From: WLMZ01 sp037140375
GTDB taxonomy: Bacteria; Actinomycetota; Acidimicrobiia; Acidimicrobiales; Ilumatobacteraceae
Direction: 5' to 3'
Length of the DNA: 29,819 bases
Assembly (NCBI GenBank): GCA_037140375.1
Contig: JBAXER010000034.1
Coordinates: forward strand, 1-29,819
Both the position numbers and the translations under genes were made by a program. Numbering within the stretch: the stretch's first letter is position 1; every line of letters begins with the position of its first letter. Below are positions 14,615 to 22,292 of the stretch, one piece after another. The notes below the pieces were generated by a model, which searched no databases, was not told the DNA's origin, and saw only the letters and a list, made by a program, of their open reading frames with translations.

Positions 14615-16264
14615 ATGGAAGTACTCCGCACCAATAACGCGCTACTCACGATCGGTACCTTCCTGCCGCTCGTCGGTGTACTCGTCATGATGTTCGTCCC
14701 GAAGGGCAAGGAGCTGCTGCACAAGCAGATCGCTTTGCTCACGGCGGTGGCGACGCTGCTTGTCGGCATCTACTCGCTGACCAAGTTCAACTACGGCAGT
14801 TCCGGCAAGTTGCAGTTCTTTGCCGACACGTCGTGGATCAAGGTGATTCACAGCAACTACACCGTCGGTCTCGACGGCTTGAGCTTGCCGCTGTACATCT
14901 TGAGCATGGTCGTCACCGTGCTGGTGATGATCTACTCATGGGACCACATCCCGTCGCCGGGTAATCCCAAGGCGTTCCTCATCTTGATGCTCGTACTGCA
15001 GGTTGGCATGGCCGGAACCTTCGTGGCGCAAGACCTCATCTTGTTCTTCGTGTTCTTCGAACTCGTGCTCTTGCCGATGTACTTCATGATCGGTGTCTGG
15101 GGTGGCGAGGATCGCCAGTACGCCTCGCTCAAGTTCTTCTTGTACACGATGTTCGGTTCGGCGCTGATGCTCGTTGCCTTCTTGGCGCTCTACTTTCAGG
15201 TGTCGGGCAAGGTGCCCGCAGGCGAAGCGAGCTTCAACATTGCATATCTCGCCGAACACGGCGGTTTGCTTGGTCGGTCGGTTCAGATCTGGATCTTCGC
15301 TGGCATGTTCATCGGATTTGCGGTCAAGGTGCCGATGTTCCCATTCCACACATGGCTGCCCGATGCTCATACCCAGGCGCCTACTCAGGGCTCGGTCATC
15401 CTTGCTGCAATTCTGCTGAAGCTCGGTACCTACGGCTTCGTGCGTATTGCCATCCCGATCCTGCCCGTGGCCGCTAAAGCGTGGGCTCCTTGGATCGGCG
15501 GCCTCGCCGTCGTCGGCATTATCTATGGTGCGCTTGGCTGTCTGGCTCAGACCGACATGAAGCGCCTCATTGCGTTCAGCTCGGTGGCTCACATGGGCTT
15601 CGTGATGCTCGGCATCTCGACGCTCACTCCGCTCGGCTTCAACGCCGCGATCTTCGGCATGGTCGCTCACGGCCTCATCACCGGCATGTTGTTCTTCGTT
15701 GCCGGTTCGGTGAAAGAGCGTTATCACACGCTCGAGATCAAGCGTCTCGGCGGCATGCTCATCTCGATGCCGCGCATGGGCTGGATCCTCGGATTCTGCG
15801 TCATGGCGTCGCTCGGTCTGCCAGGCCTTGCAGGTTTCTGGGGCGAGTTCCCAGCGATCATTTCGGCGTACTCACCAGCCGCAGGGTTGAACCACAACGT
15901 GTTCCGCGTATTCATGGTGATTGCTGCGCTCGGCACGGTGCTCGCGGCTGGCTACCTGTTGTGGCTGTTCCAGCGAGTGGCGTTTGGCCAGCCGAAGCCT
16001 GAGTTCGCCGGTGCCAGCGCTGGCCACGACGACGGGCATGGCGGTCATGGCGGTCATGCCGCTCACGGCGACGACCACGGTCACGACGACGCTCATGATC
16101 ACGACGATCACTCCGGCGACATCCACGACGTCACCTTCTTCGAGTGGGTTGCGTGGACACCGTTCCTGCTTGCCATTGTCGTGTTTGGTGTGTACCCGCA
16201 ACTGATGTTCAAGATCATCGATCCAGCGGTCAACCTCACCCTCAAGGCATTCGGGCAGGGCTGA
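14615..16264 (+). CDS. nuoM: NADH-quinone oxidoreductase subunit M (antiporter-like), with His/Asp-rich loop
   Basis: Second antiporter-like proton channel, 549 residues with about 14 membrane helices. Diagnostic segments are FFELVLLPMYFMIGVWGGEDRQ with the channel glutamate, HTWLPDAHTQAPTQGSVILAA, and LKLGTYGFVRI. Residues about 470-505 form a Gly/His/Asp-rich loop with 11 histidines, in the same region of the chain as the similar loop in NuoL but of a different repeat pattern. The ATG at 14615 has a GGAG at 14601-14604, and nuoN follows after three bases. Confidence 0.95.
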   Translation: MEVLRTNNALLTIGTFLPLVGVLVMMFVPKGKELLHKQIALLTAVATLLVGIYSLTKFNYGSSGKLQFFADTSWIKVIHSNYTVGLDGLSLPLYILSMVVTVLVMIYSWDHIPSPGNPKAFLILMLVLQVGMAGTFVAQDLILFFVFFELVLLPMYFMIGVWGGEDRQYASLKFFLYTMFGSALMLVAFLALYFQVSGKVPAGEASFNIAYLAEHGGLLGRSVQIWIFAGMFIGFAVKVPMFPFHTWLPDAHTQAPTQGSVILAAILLKLGTYGFVRIAIPILPVAAKAWAPWIGGLAVVGIIYGALGCLAQTDMKRLIAFSSVAHMGFVMLGISTLTPLGFNAAIFGMVAHGLITGMLFFVAGSVKERYHTLEIKRLGGMLISMPRMGWILGFCVMASLGLPGLAGFWGEFPAIISAYSPAAGLNHNVFRVFMVIAALGTVLAAGYLLWLFQRVAFGQPKPEFAGASAGHDDGHGGHGGHAAHGDDHGHDDAHDHDDHSGDIHDVTFFEWVAWTPFLLAIVVFGVYPQLMFKIIDPAVNLTLKAFGQG

Positions 16265-16267
16265 CCC

Positions 16268-17785
16268 GTGCTTGCTTCGTTCCTCGTTGCCGGGGGCGGC
16301 TTCACGCCGCCGAAGGTCGACTACCACGCGCTCGCGCCCGAGATCATCCTCGCGGCCGGCATCTGCGTCGTGCTCATCGTCGATCTCTTCGTCAGCGAAT
16401 CAAAGAAATGGCTCACGGCCACGCTTGCCGGTTTCAGCCTGCTCGCAGCACTGCTTCCTGTGGTCACCCTCGCCGTCACTGGCAGCGAAGTGCGCTCGAT
16501 GTTCGACGGTCGATATGTGGTCGACAACTTCAGCCTGATCATGAAAGCGATGTTCCTCATTGCCGGGTATGTCGTGGTGTTGCTGTCCACCAACGAGATT
16601 GAAGAAGGTGGCTATTACCAAGGCGAGTACTACGTGCTGTTGCTCGCCAGTGTGCTCGGCATGGTCATGATGACCTCAGCTCGAGATCTCATCGGTGTGT
16701 TTGTGGCGCTCGAGTTCTTGTCGATCCCGGCCTACATGTTGGCCGCATGGCGCAAGCGTGACACCAAGAGCAACGAAGCGGGCATGAAATATTTCTTGCT
16801 TGGCGTGTTCGCCAGCGCAATGTTGCTCTACGGCATGAGCCTGCTCTACGGCGTTGCCAACAGCACCTTGCTCGTCGATATCGGCAAAGCCATCACCATC
16901 AGCGGCCAATACAAAGCCGTCGAGGCCTTGGCTGTTGTGTTCATCGTTGTTGGCTTTGCCTTCAAGGTCAGCGCAGTGCCATTCCACTCATGGGCACCCG
17001 ATACGTACGAAGGCGCGCCTACTCCGGTCACGGCGTTCTTGTCGGTGGCCTCAAAGGCGGGCGGCTTCGTTGCGCTCGTCACCATGCTGTATCTCGCCTT
17101 CCCTCACGCCGAGAAGGTGTGGCAGCCGTTTATCTTCGTGCTCGCTGCACTCACGATGACTGTCGGAAACGTGGTGGCGCTCAAGCAGACAAACATCGTT
17201 CGTATGTTGGCCTACTCGTCCATCAGCCAGGGTGGCTTCATTTTGATGCCGCTGGTTGTCGCCGGTACCAAGGCCACGGGCACATCGCTCAAGACCGTTG
17301 TCGTGTATCTGCTGGCGTATGCAGCCACCAACTTGGGTGTGTTCGCAGTGGTCATCGCCGTCAGTCGCAAAACGCGCAGCGGCGAGATCTCCAGCTTTGG
17401 CGGATTGTTCTCGTATGCGCCTGGTCTGGCTGCGCTGATGACCTTCCTGCTGGCTTCGTTGGCCGGCATTCCTCCGTTCGGCGGATGGTTCGCCAAGCTC
17501 AACGCGTTCCGTGCCGTGCTCGAAGCTGGCACCACGCTCGGATACGCAATCGCGATCATCGGTGCCGTCAACACGGTCATCGCCTTTGGGTACTACGGCA
17601 ACATCATGCGCGAAATGTGGATGAAGCCCGCTCCCGACGGCGACACAGCGCCCATCACCACGCCGCCATCGTTGAGGGCAGCGTTGGTCATCACCGGCAG
17701 CAGCACCCTGGTGCTCGGTATTCTCCCCGGCCTGGTCTTGCGCTTCGGCGACCTCAGCGCGCTCACCGGTGCTCTCAGCCGCTGA
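16268..17785 (+). CDS. nuoN: NADH-quinone oxidoreductase subunit N (antiporter-like)
   Basis: Third antiporter-like subunit, next to NuoK in the complex. At 505 residues it has the usual length. Signatures: FVALEFLSIPAYMLAAWRKRD with the key glutamate, FHSWAPDTYEGAPTPVTAFL, KQTNIVRMLAYSSISQGGF and LASLAGIPPFGGWFAKLNAF. Unlike NuoL and NuoM it has no His-rich loop. The start is GTG at 16268, three bases after the nuoM stop. Its last 17 bases overlap the start of the methyltransferase gene, so the two are almost certainly translated from one transcript. Confidence 0.95.
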   Translation: MLASFLVAGGGFTPPKVDYHALAPEIILAAGICVVLIVDLFVSESKKWLTATLAGFSLLAALLPVVTLAVTGSEVRSMFDGRYVVDNFSLIMKAMFLIAGYVVVLLSTNEIEEGGYYQGEYYVLLLASVLGMVMMTSARDLIGVFVALEFLSIPAYMLAAWRKRDTKSNEAGMKYFLLGVFASAMLLYGMSLLYGVANSTLLVDIGKAITISGQYKAVEALAVVFIVVGFAFKVSAVPFHSWAPDTYEGAPTPVTAFLSVASKAGGFVALVTMLYLAFPHAEKVWQPFIFVLAALTMTVGNVVALKQTNIVRMLAYSSISQGGFILMPLVVAGTKATGTSLKTVVVYLLAYAATNLGVFAVVIAVSRKTRSGEISSFGGLFSYAPGLAALMTFLLASLAGIPPFGGWFAKLNAFRAVLEAGTTLGYAIAIIGAVNTVIAFGYYGNIMREMWMKPAPDGDTAPITTPPSLRAALVITGSSTLVLGILPGLVLRFGDLSALTGALSR

Positions 17786-18818
17786 CGAAATCCGTGCCGC
17801 GATAGTTGCGGCGGGCGGAGCAATCTCTTTCGAGCGCTTCATGCACCTCGCCCTCTACGGCGAGCGGGGCTTCTATACATCGGGTGGCTCTGCTGGCCGC
17901 CGAGGCGACTTCATCACCAGCCCCGAAGTTGGGCCGTTGTTTGGTGCAGTTCTTGCGCGGATGGTTGATGCGCTGTGGCATCAGCTCGGTGAGCCCGAAC
18001 AGTTCACGGTCATCGAAGCTGGCGCAGGCCCCGGCACGTTGGCTCGTGCCTTTCGAGCCGCACAGCCCGATTGTCTCGGCGTGGTGAGCTATGTGGCCGT
18101 CGAAGTATCAGCGCAGCAACGAGCCGCTCATCCCGACTGGGTGACATCGGTGGCATCGATGCCCACCGAACCCATTGTGGGCGCGGTCATCGCGAACGAG
18201 CTGCTCGACAATCTTGCGTTCCGACTGTTCGTCATGGACGGCACCTGGCGCGAGGCGTTTGTGATCATGCGGCCCGATGGAGCGTTTGCCGAGGTGCTGC
18301 GCCCTGCCGACGACCTCGAACACTTGCCCTTGCCCCAGACGGCGGCTCACGGTTCGCGCGTGCCAGTGCAGCGCGAAGCCGCCAATTGGCTCACCCAAAC
18401 ACAGGCGCTGGTTTCGCAAGGTGTTGTGCTCGTTATCGATTACGCAAGCGCTACCACTGCTGGCTTAGCAATCCGCCCGTGGCGAGAGTGGTTGCGTACC
18501 TACCGAGGCCACGAGCGCGGCGGCCACTATCTTGCTGAGCCCGGCACTCAAGACATCACGGCTGAAGTTGCGCTCGATCAATTGCTGGTCAGCAGCGGAC
18601 ACGTTGCCAACGTGCGCACGCAGCGTCAGTTCCTGCAGCGCTGGGGCATCGACGACCTCGTGGCCGAAGGGCAACGAATCTGGAACGAACAGGCCGCGCG
18701 GCCCACGGTGGCGGCTCTCACCATGCGCAGCCGTGTCCGCGAGGCAGAGGCGCTGTGCGATCCGCAAGGCCTTGGCGCCTTCATCGTTGTCGAGCTCCCT
18801 GCCGCAGCCGACGCATAA
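17769..18818 (+). CDS. NDUFAF7/MidA-family SAM-dependent methyltransferase
   Basis: A 349-residue protein of the COG1565 (DUF185) family, whose mitochondrial member NDUFAF7 dimethylates an arginine of complex I subunit NDUFS2 during assembly. Visible: the N-terminal ISFERFMHLALYGERGFY, the family signature RRGDFITSPEVGPLFG (about 44-59), the SAM-binding motif VIEAGAGPGT (81-90), ANELLDNLAFRLF, and GVVLVIDYA in the second half. The GTG start at 17769 lies inside nuoN (17-base overlap), and the N-terminal family motif begins soon after it, supporting this start. The overlap makes a role on the adjacent complex I likely; the presumed target is NuoD Arg69. Family members elsewhere are often unlinked to nuo, so linkage here is informative. 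Function is inferred, not shown. Confidence 0.85.
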   Translation: MLSAADEIRAAIVAAGGAISFERFMHLALYGERGFYTSGGSAGRRGDFITSPEVGPLFGAVLARMVDALWHQLGEPEQFTVIEAGAGPGTLARAFRAAQPDCLGVVSYVAVEVSAQQRAAHPDWVTSVASMPTEPIVGAVIANELLDNLAFRLFVMDGTWREAFVIMRPDGAFAEVLRPADDLEHLPLPQTAAHGSRVPVQREAANWLTQTQALVSQGVVLVIDYASATTAGLAIRPWREWLRTYRGHERGGHYLAEPGTQDITAEVALDQLLVSSGHVANVRTQRQFLQRWGIDDLVAEGQRIWNEQAARPTVAALTMRSRVREAEALCDPQGLGAFIVVELPAAADA

Positions 18819-18821
18819 CAA

Positions 18822-18841
18822 AATGGGCCGAGTGGCCTATT
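18822..18841 (+). terminator. Possible hairpin terminator of the nuo operon
   Basis: Four bases after the stop of the methyltransferase gene, 18822-18829 pairs with 18834-18841 (eight pairs, one G-T) around the loop GAGT. There is no proper T tract, so it may be a weak or factor-assisted terminator. It overlaps a possible promoter for the next gene. Confidence 0.4.
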
Positions 18842-18868
18842 CAGATTCATAACGCATCTCCGTACTGT
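18840..18868 (+). promoter_or_regulatory. Possible sigma-70-type promoter for the LPxTG gene
   Basis: TTCAGA (18840-18845) and TACTGT (18863-18868) are separated by exactly 17 bases and match four of six and four of six consensus positions. They lie about 47 bases before the chosen start at 18915, which has its own GGAGA ribosome-binding site at 18903-18907. The match is suggestive only. Confidence 0.35.
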
Positions 18869-18914
18869 GTGCTCACTGGCCCACCCCCCGGGCGTTGAAT
18901 TTGGAGACAGCGAA

Positions 18915-20171
18915 ATGCATGGACACACGGTGCATACTCGAGGAGTAGCAGCTTCAACTCGCGGACCGGCTCGCTCGGTCGTTCGGCTCTTCGTTGTCGT
19001 AGCGCTGACGGTCATCACCGTTGGATTTACGGCCGAGATCACCCGAGCAAGCTCAGGTTCCAGCTCGAGCAGCTGCACGAGCAGCAGCGGTAGTTCCGTG
19101 CGCTCGAGCTCGTCGGGCCGCTCGATCGACCATGGCGACAACAGCGACGACTGCAACCCAGCGACCCCGTTCTTGCAACTCAACAAGGTTGTCATCAACA
19201 ACGACGGCGGCACGGCAACATTTAGTGACTTCAGCCTCAGCGCCACAGCGGCCGGTAGCCGGGTTGCAATCATCGACGGCGTCGATCCCGCCTTGAGCTA
19301 TGAAATTGGCATCGGCGCCGACGTAGTTGCCTACACCACCTACATTCTCGATGAAAGCGGTCCGCTCGGATACACCTCGTTGGGTTGGACATGCGATGGC
19401 GGCACACGGGTAGGCAGCACGATCCGGCTGCGCTCTGGCCAAGACGCCAGCTGCACCGTGGTCAACGATGACATTCGGGCACCGCATCTCACGTTGAACA
19501 ACGTGCTCATCAACGACGACGGTGGCACCGCAACCCTCGCCGATTTTGATCTTCAGGCCACGTCGGTTGACGACTGGTCCACACCGATTCTCGGCCCAGA
19601 TCCAAGTGCCTTGTCATGGATGGGCGTTGGAGCCGACGTGGCTCCCGAGGTCGTCTACCTACTCACAGAGTCAGGCCCAGGGGGCTACACCCCTTCCGGT
19701 TGGACCTGTGTCGGCGGGTACCAGGACGCCAACTCGATCGTGCTCTCTGCGGGCGAAGATGCCGTGTGCACCATCATCAACAATGACAATGCGCCACCTC
19801 CGCCACCTCCGTCACCTCCGACGACAACGCCCGCGGCACCAGTCGTCACACCTGCGATCACAGCACCTGCGACCACAACACCTGACACCACGGCACCTCC
19901 AACCACAGGAGTGGTCGATGCGCTCCCGCCGATCACGCCAACACCAACGTCGTCCACGGCGCCGCCTGCTCCAGGTTGGGGGGTCGCTACTCCCGTCACA
20001 TTGGTTGGCGAGACTTCATCAACCGTGGCGAGTGCTGGCGTCTCGCCCCAAGCGTTGTCGATTCAGTTGCCCACCACGGGCCGAGCGTCACGGGGGTCAG
20101 TGTTCCTCGCAGCTATCGGAGTTCTGGTTGGCCTCATCCTCACGATGGCGGCTCGCCGCCGATCGGCGTAG
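18915..20171 (+). CDS. LPxTG-anchored cell-wall surface protein with two SpaA-like repeats
   Basis: A 418-residue exported protein destined for sortase attachment. In order: a signal peptide (about 1-45, hydrophobic core VVRLFVVVALTVITVGFTA); a Ser-rich patch (46-70); two related domains of about 100 residues (about 87-186 and 191-291), each with NNDGGTAT or NDDGGTAT, a DESGP/TESGP-GYT turn and two cysteines 20 apart (Cys160/180, Cys265/285) that could form disulphides; a Pro/Thr-rich wall-spanning stretch (293-355); and the sorting signal LPTTG (385-389), a hydrophobic helix and an RRRSA tail. The repeats resemble prealbumin-like SpaA folds. The ATG at 18915 is chosen for its GGAGA site seven bases upstream. 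No sortase gene is in the window, and ligand or role is unknown. Confidence 0.85.
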   Translation: MHGHTVHTRGVAASTRGPARSVVRLFVVVALTVITVGFTAEITRASSGSSSSSCTSSSGSSVRSSSSGRSIDHGDNSDDCNPATPFLQLNKVVINNDGGTATFSDFSLSATAAGSRVAIIDGVDPALSYEIGIGADVVAYTTYILDESGPLGYTSLGWTCDGGTRVGSTIRLRSGQDASCTVVNDDIRAPHLTLNNVLINDDGGTATLADFDLQATSVDDWSTPILGPDPSALSWMGVGADVAPEVVYLLTESGPGGYTPSGWTCVGGYQDANSIVLSAGEDAVCTIINNDNAPPPPPPSPPTTTPAAPVVTPAITAPATTTPDTTAPPTTGVVDALPPITPTPTSSTAPPAPGWGVATPVTLVGETSSTVASAGVSPQALSIQLPTTGRASRGSVFLAAIGVLVGLILTMAARRRSA

Positions 20172-20191
20172 TCCACGGGTATCAGACCACT

Positions 20192-20206
20192 GACGCCTGC
20201 AGCGTC
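20192..20206. repeat. Inverted repeat between the LPxTG gene and acsA
   Basis: GACGC and GCGTC flank the spacer CTGCA, a perfect 5-bp palindrome arm pair 21 bases after the LPxTG stop and 53 bases before acsA. No T tract follows, so an operator or a weak transcript-end hairpin are both possible. Confidence 0.35.
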
Positions 20207-20258
20207 GGCTGTAACTAGAGTCTGTCCCGACCGAGACAACGGATAAGGGACTGCAACG

Positions 20259-22208
20259 ATGACTGATGCCCACGCAATCGATTCACTTGGCTGGGAGCGC
20301 CGCACGTTCGTTCCCTCCGATGCGTTTCGTAGCAACGCGCTCGTCTCTGATCACTCGCTCTACGAAGAAGCGTCGCAAGACTTCACGGCCTTTTGGGCGA
20401 AACAGGCCAGCGAGCTGGTTTCTTGGTCGAAGGATTGGCACACCGCCTCTGAGTGGAACCTTCCTTTCGCGAAGTGGTTCGTCGGTGGCGAGCTGAACGT
20501 GAGTTACAACTGCCTCGACCGACATGTGTTGGCCGGTAAAGGCGACAAGGTTGCGTTCCATTTCGAGGGCGAACCAGGCGACACCCGCACAGTGACCTAT
20601 GCGCAACTGCTCGACGAGACGCAACGGTTCGCAAACGTGCTCAAGGGCCTCGGAGTCGTCAAGGGCGATCGCGTCAATATCTATATGCCGATGATCCCCG
20701 AGGCCGCCATCGCGATGCTGGCTTGCGCGCGTATCGGCGCTGCGCACAGCGTTGTGTTCGGTGGCTTCAGCGCCATCTCGTTGACCGACCGCATCAATGA
20801 TGCCGAGGCCAAGGTGCTCATCACTGCCGACGGCGGCTGGCGTCGTGGCGAAGTCTTCCCGCTCAAGCACACCGCCGACGAGGCGCTGCTCGGAACACCA
20901 ACCATCACCGATGTTGTTGTCGTGCGCCGTGGCGGCAACGAGGTCACGATGCAAGAGGGCCGCGACCACTGGTACCACGAATTGATGGCGCAAGCCGACC
21001 CTGTGTGCCCACCCGAGCCAATGGACTCAGAGCAGTTGCTGTTCTTGTTGTACACGAGCGGCACCACAGGTAGGCCCAAGGGCATCATGCATACCAGCGG
21101 TGGCTACCTCACCCAGGCAGCGTTCACCCACAAGTATGTCTTCGACCTTCACGCCGACACCGATGTTTATTGGTGCACCGCCGATGTCGGCTGGATCACA
21201 GGTCACACCTACATCGTGTATGGCCCGCTGGCCAACGGTGCCACCCAAGTGATGTACGAAGGTGTGCCCAACTTCCCGGGCAACGACCGCATGTGGCAGA
21301 TCGTCGAGAAGTACGGCGTCACCCTGTTTTATACGGCTCCAACGGCCATTCGTACCTTCATGAAGTGGGGCGACCACGAGCCCGCCAAGCACGACCTGTC
21401 GTCGCTACGTCTGCTCGGTTCGGTCGGTGAGCCGATTAACCCCGAGGCGTGGATGTGGTATCACGAACACATCGGCGGGTCGACGTGTCCCATCGTCGAT
21501 ACGTGGTGGCAGACCGAAACTGGCGCAATCATGATCAGCCCCCTGCCTGGCGTCACCACGACCAAGCCAGGCTCGGCCACGTTCGGTCTGCCCGGTATCG
21601 GCACCGAACTGGTCGACGAATCTGGCGAACATGTCGAGCGCGGCGGCGGCTATCTCACCCTCACCCAGCCATGGCCGGCGATGTTGCGCGGCATTTGGGG
21701 CGACCCCGATCGTTATCGCGAAACGTATTGGAGCCGGTTCGCTGGTCGCTACTTCGCAGGTGATGGCGCCAAGCTCGACGACGATGGCTACCTCTGGTTG
21801 CTGGGTCGCGTCGACGATGTCATGAACGTGAGTGGTCATCGCATCTCAACAACCGAAGTCGAATCAGCGCTTGTCTCGCACCCATCGGTCGCTGAGGCAG
21901 CGGTTGTGGGCGCGCTCGACGCAACCACAGGGCAAGCGATCATTGCCTATGTCACGCTGCGAGGTGGTTTCGAAGGCGACGAGCAGGCGCTGCGCAACCA
22001 TGTGGCCGTTGAGATCGGCAGTATCGCCAAGCCCAAGGCCATCTATTTCACGCCCGATCTTCCCAAGACCCGCAGCGGCAAGATCATGCGTCGTCTGTTG
22101 CGAGATGTTGCCGAAGGCCGCAATCTTGGCGACACCTCCACACTTGCCGATGCAAATGTGGTCAACGAGTTGCAGCGCCGCGCCGCTGAGGCCCCAGCCG
22201 AGGACTAG
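20259..22208 (+). CDS. acsA: Acetyl-CoA synthetase (AMP-forming)
   Basis: Converts acetate, ATP and CoA to acetyl-CoA, AMP and pyrophosphate in the cytoplasm. The 649-residue length matches Acs. Visible motifs are the P-loop-like YTSGTTGRPKG (265-275), DVGWITGHTYIVYGPL, the adenylate motif WWQTETG (416-422), the hinge region LGRVDDVMNVSGHR, and the C-terminal PKTRSGKIMRR whose Lys608 is the catalytic lysine that is commonly silenced by reversible acetylation. The acetate-specific pocket tryptophan lies in DTWWQTE, which favours acetate over longer acids. The ATG at 20259 has AAGGGA at 20245-20250. It appears to be a single-gene unit; no acetyltransferase or deacetylase that would control it is adjacent. 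Confidence 0.95.
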   Translation: MTDAHAIDSLGWERRTFVPSDAFRSNALVSDHSLYEEASQDFTAFWAKQASELVSWSKDWHTASEWNLPFAKWFVGGELNVSYNCLDRHVLAGKGDKVAFHFEGEPGDTRTVTYAQLLDETQRFANVLKGLGVVKGDRVNIYMPMIPEAAIAMLACARIGAAHSVVFGGFSAISLTDRINDAEAKVLITADGGWRRGEVFPLKHTADEALLGTPTITDVVVVRRGGNEVTMQEGRDHWYHELMAQADPVCPPEPMDSEQLLFLLYTSGTTGRPKGIMHTSGGYLTQAAFTHKYVFDLHADTDVYWCTADVGWITGHTYIVYGPLANGATQVMYEGVPNFPGNDRMWQIVEKYGVTLFYTAPTAIRTFMKWGDHEPAKHDLSSLRLLGSVGEPINPEAWMWYHEHIGGSTCPIVDTWWQTETGAIMISPLPGVTTTKPGSATFGLPGIGTELVDESGEHVERGGGYLTLTQPWPAMLRGIWGDPDRYRETYWSRFAGRYFAGDGAKLDDDGYLWLLGRVDDVMNVSGHRISTTEVESALVSHPSVAEAAVVGALDATTGQAIIAYVTLRGGFEGDEQALRNHVAVEIGSIAKPKAIYFTPDLPKTRSGKIMRRLLRDVAEGRNLGDTSTLADANVVNELQRRAAEAPAED

Positions 22209-22292
22209 TTCTGTTTGGGTTGATCGATACATCAATTCAGAATGCGATTGAGAAATCCTTAACCTGCGCGTTGTGCGTGCCGATACAACCAT

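Noticed and set aside
22221..22236. TTGAT/ATCAA inverted repeat after acsA as a terminator
   Set aside because: The stem is only five mostly A-T pairs with no T tract, so it is too weak to call.
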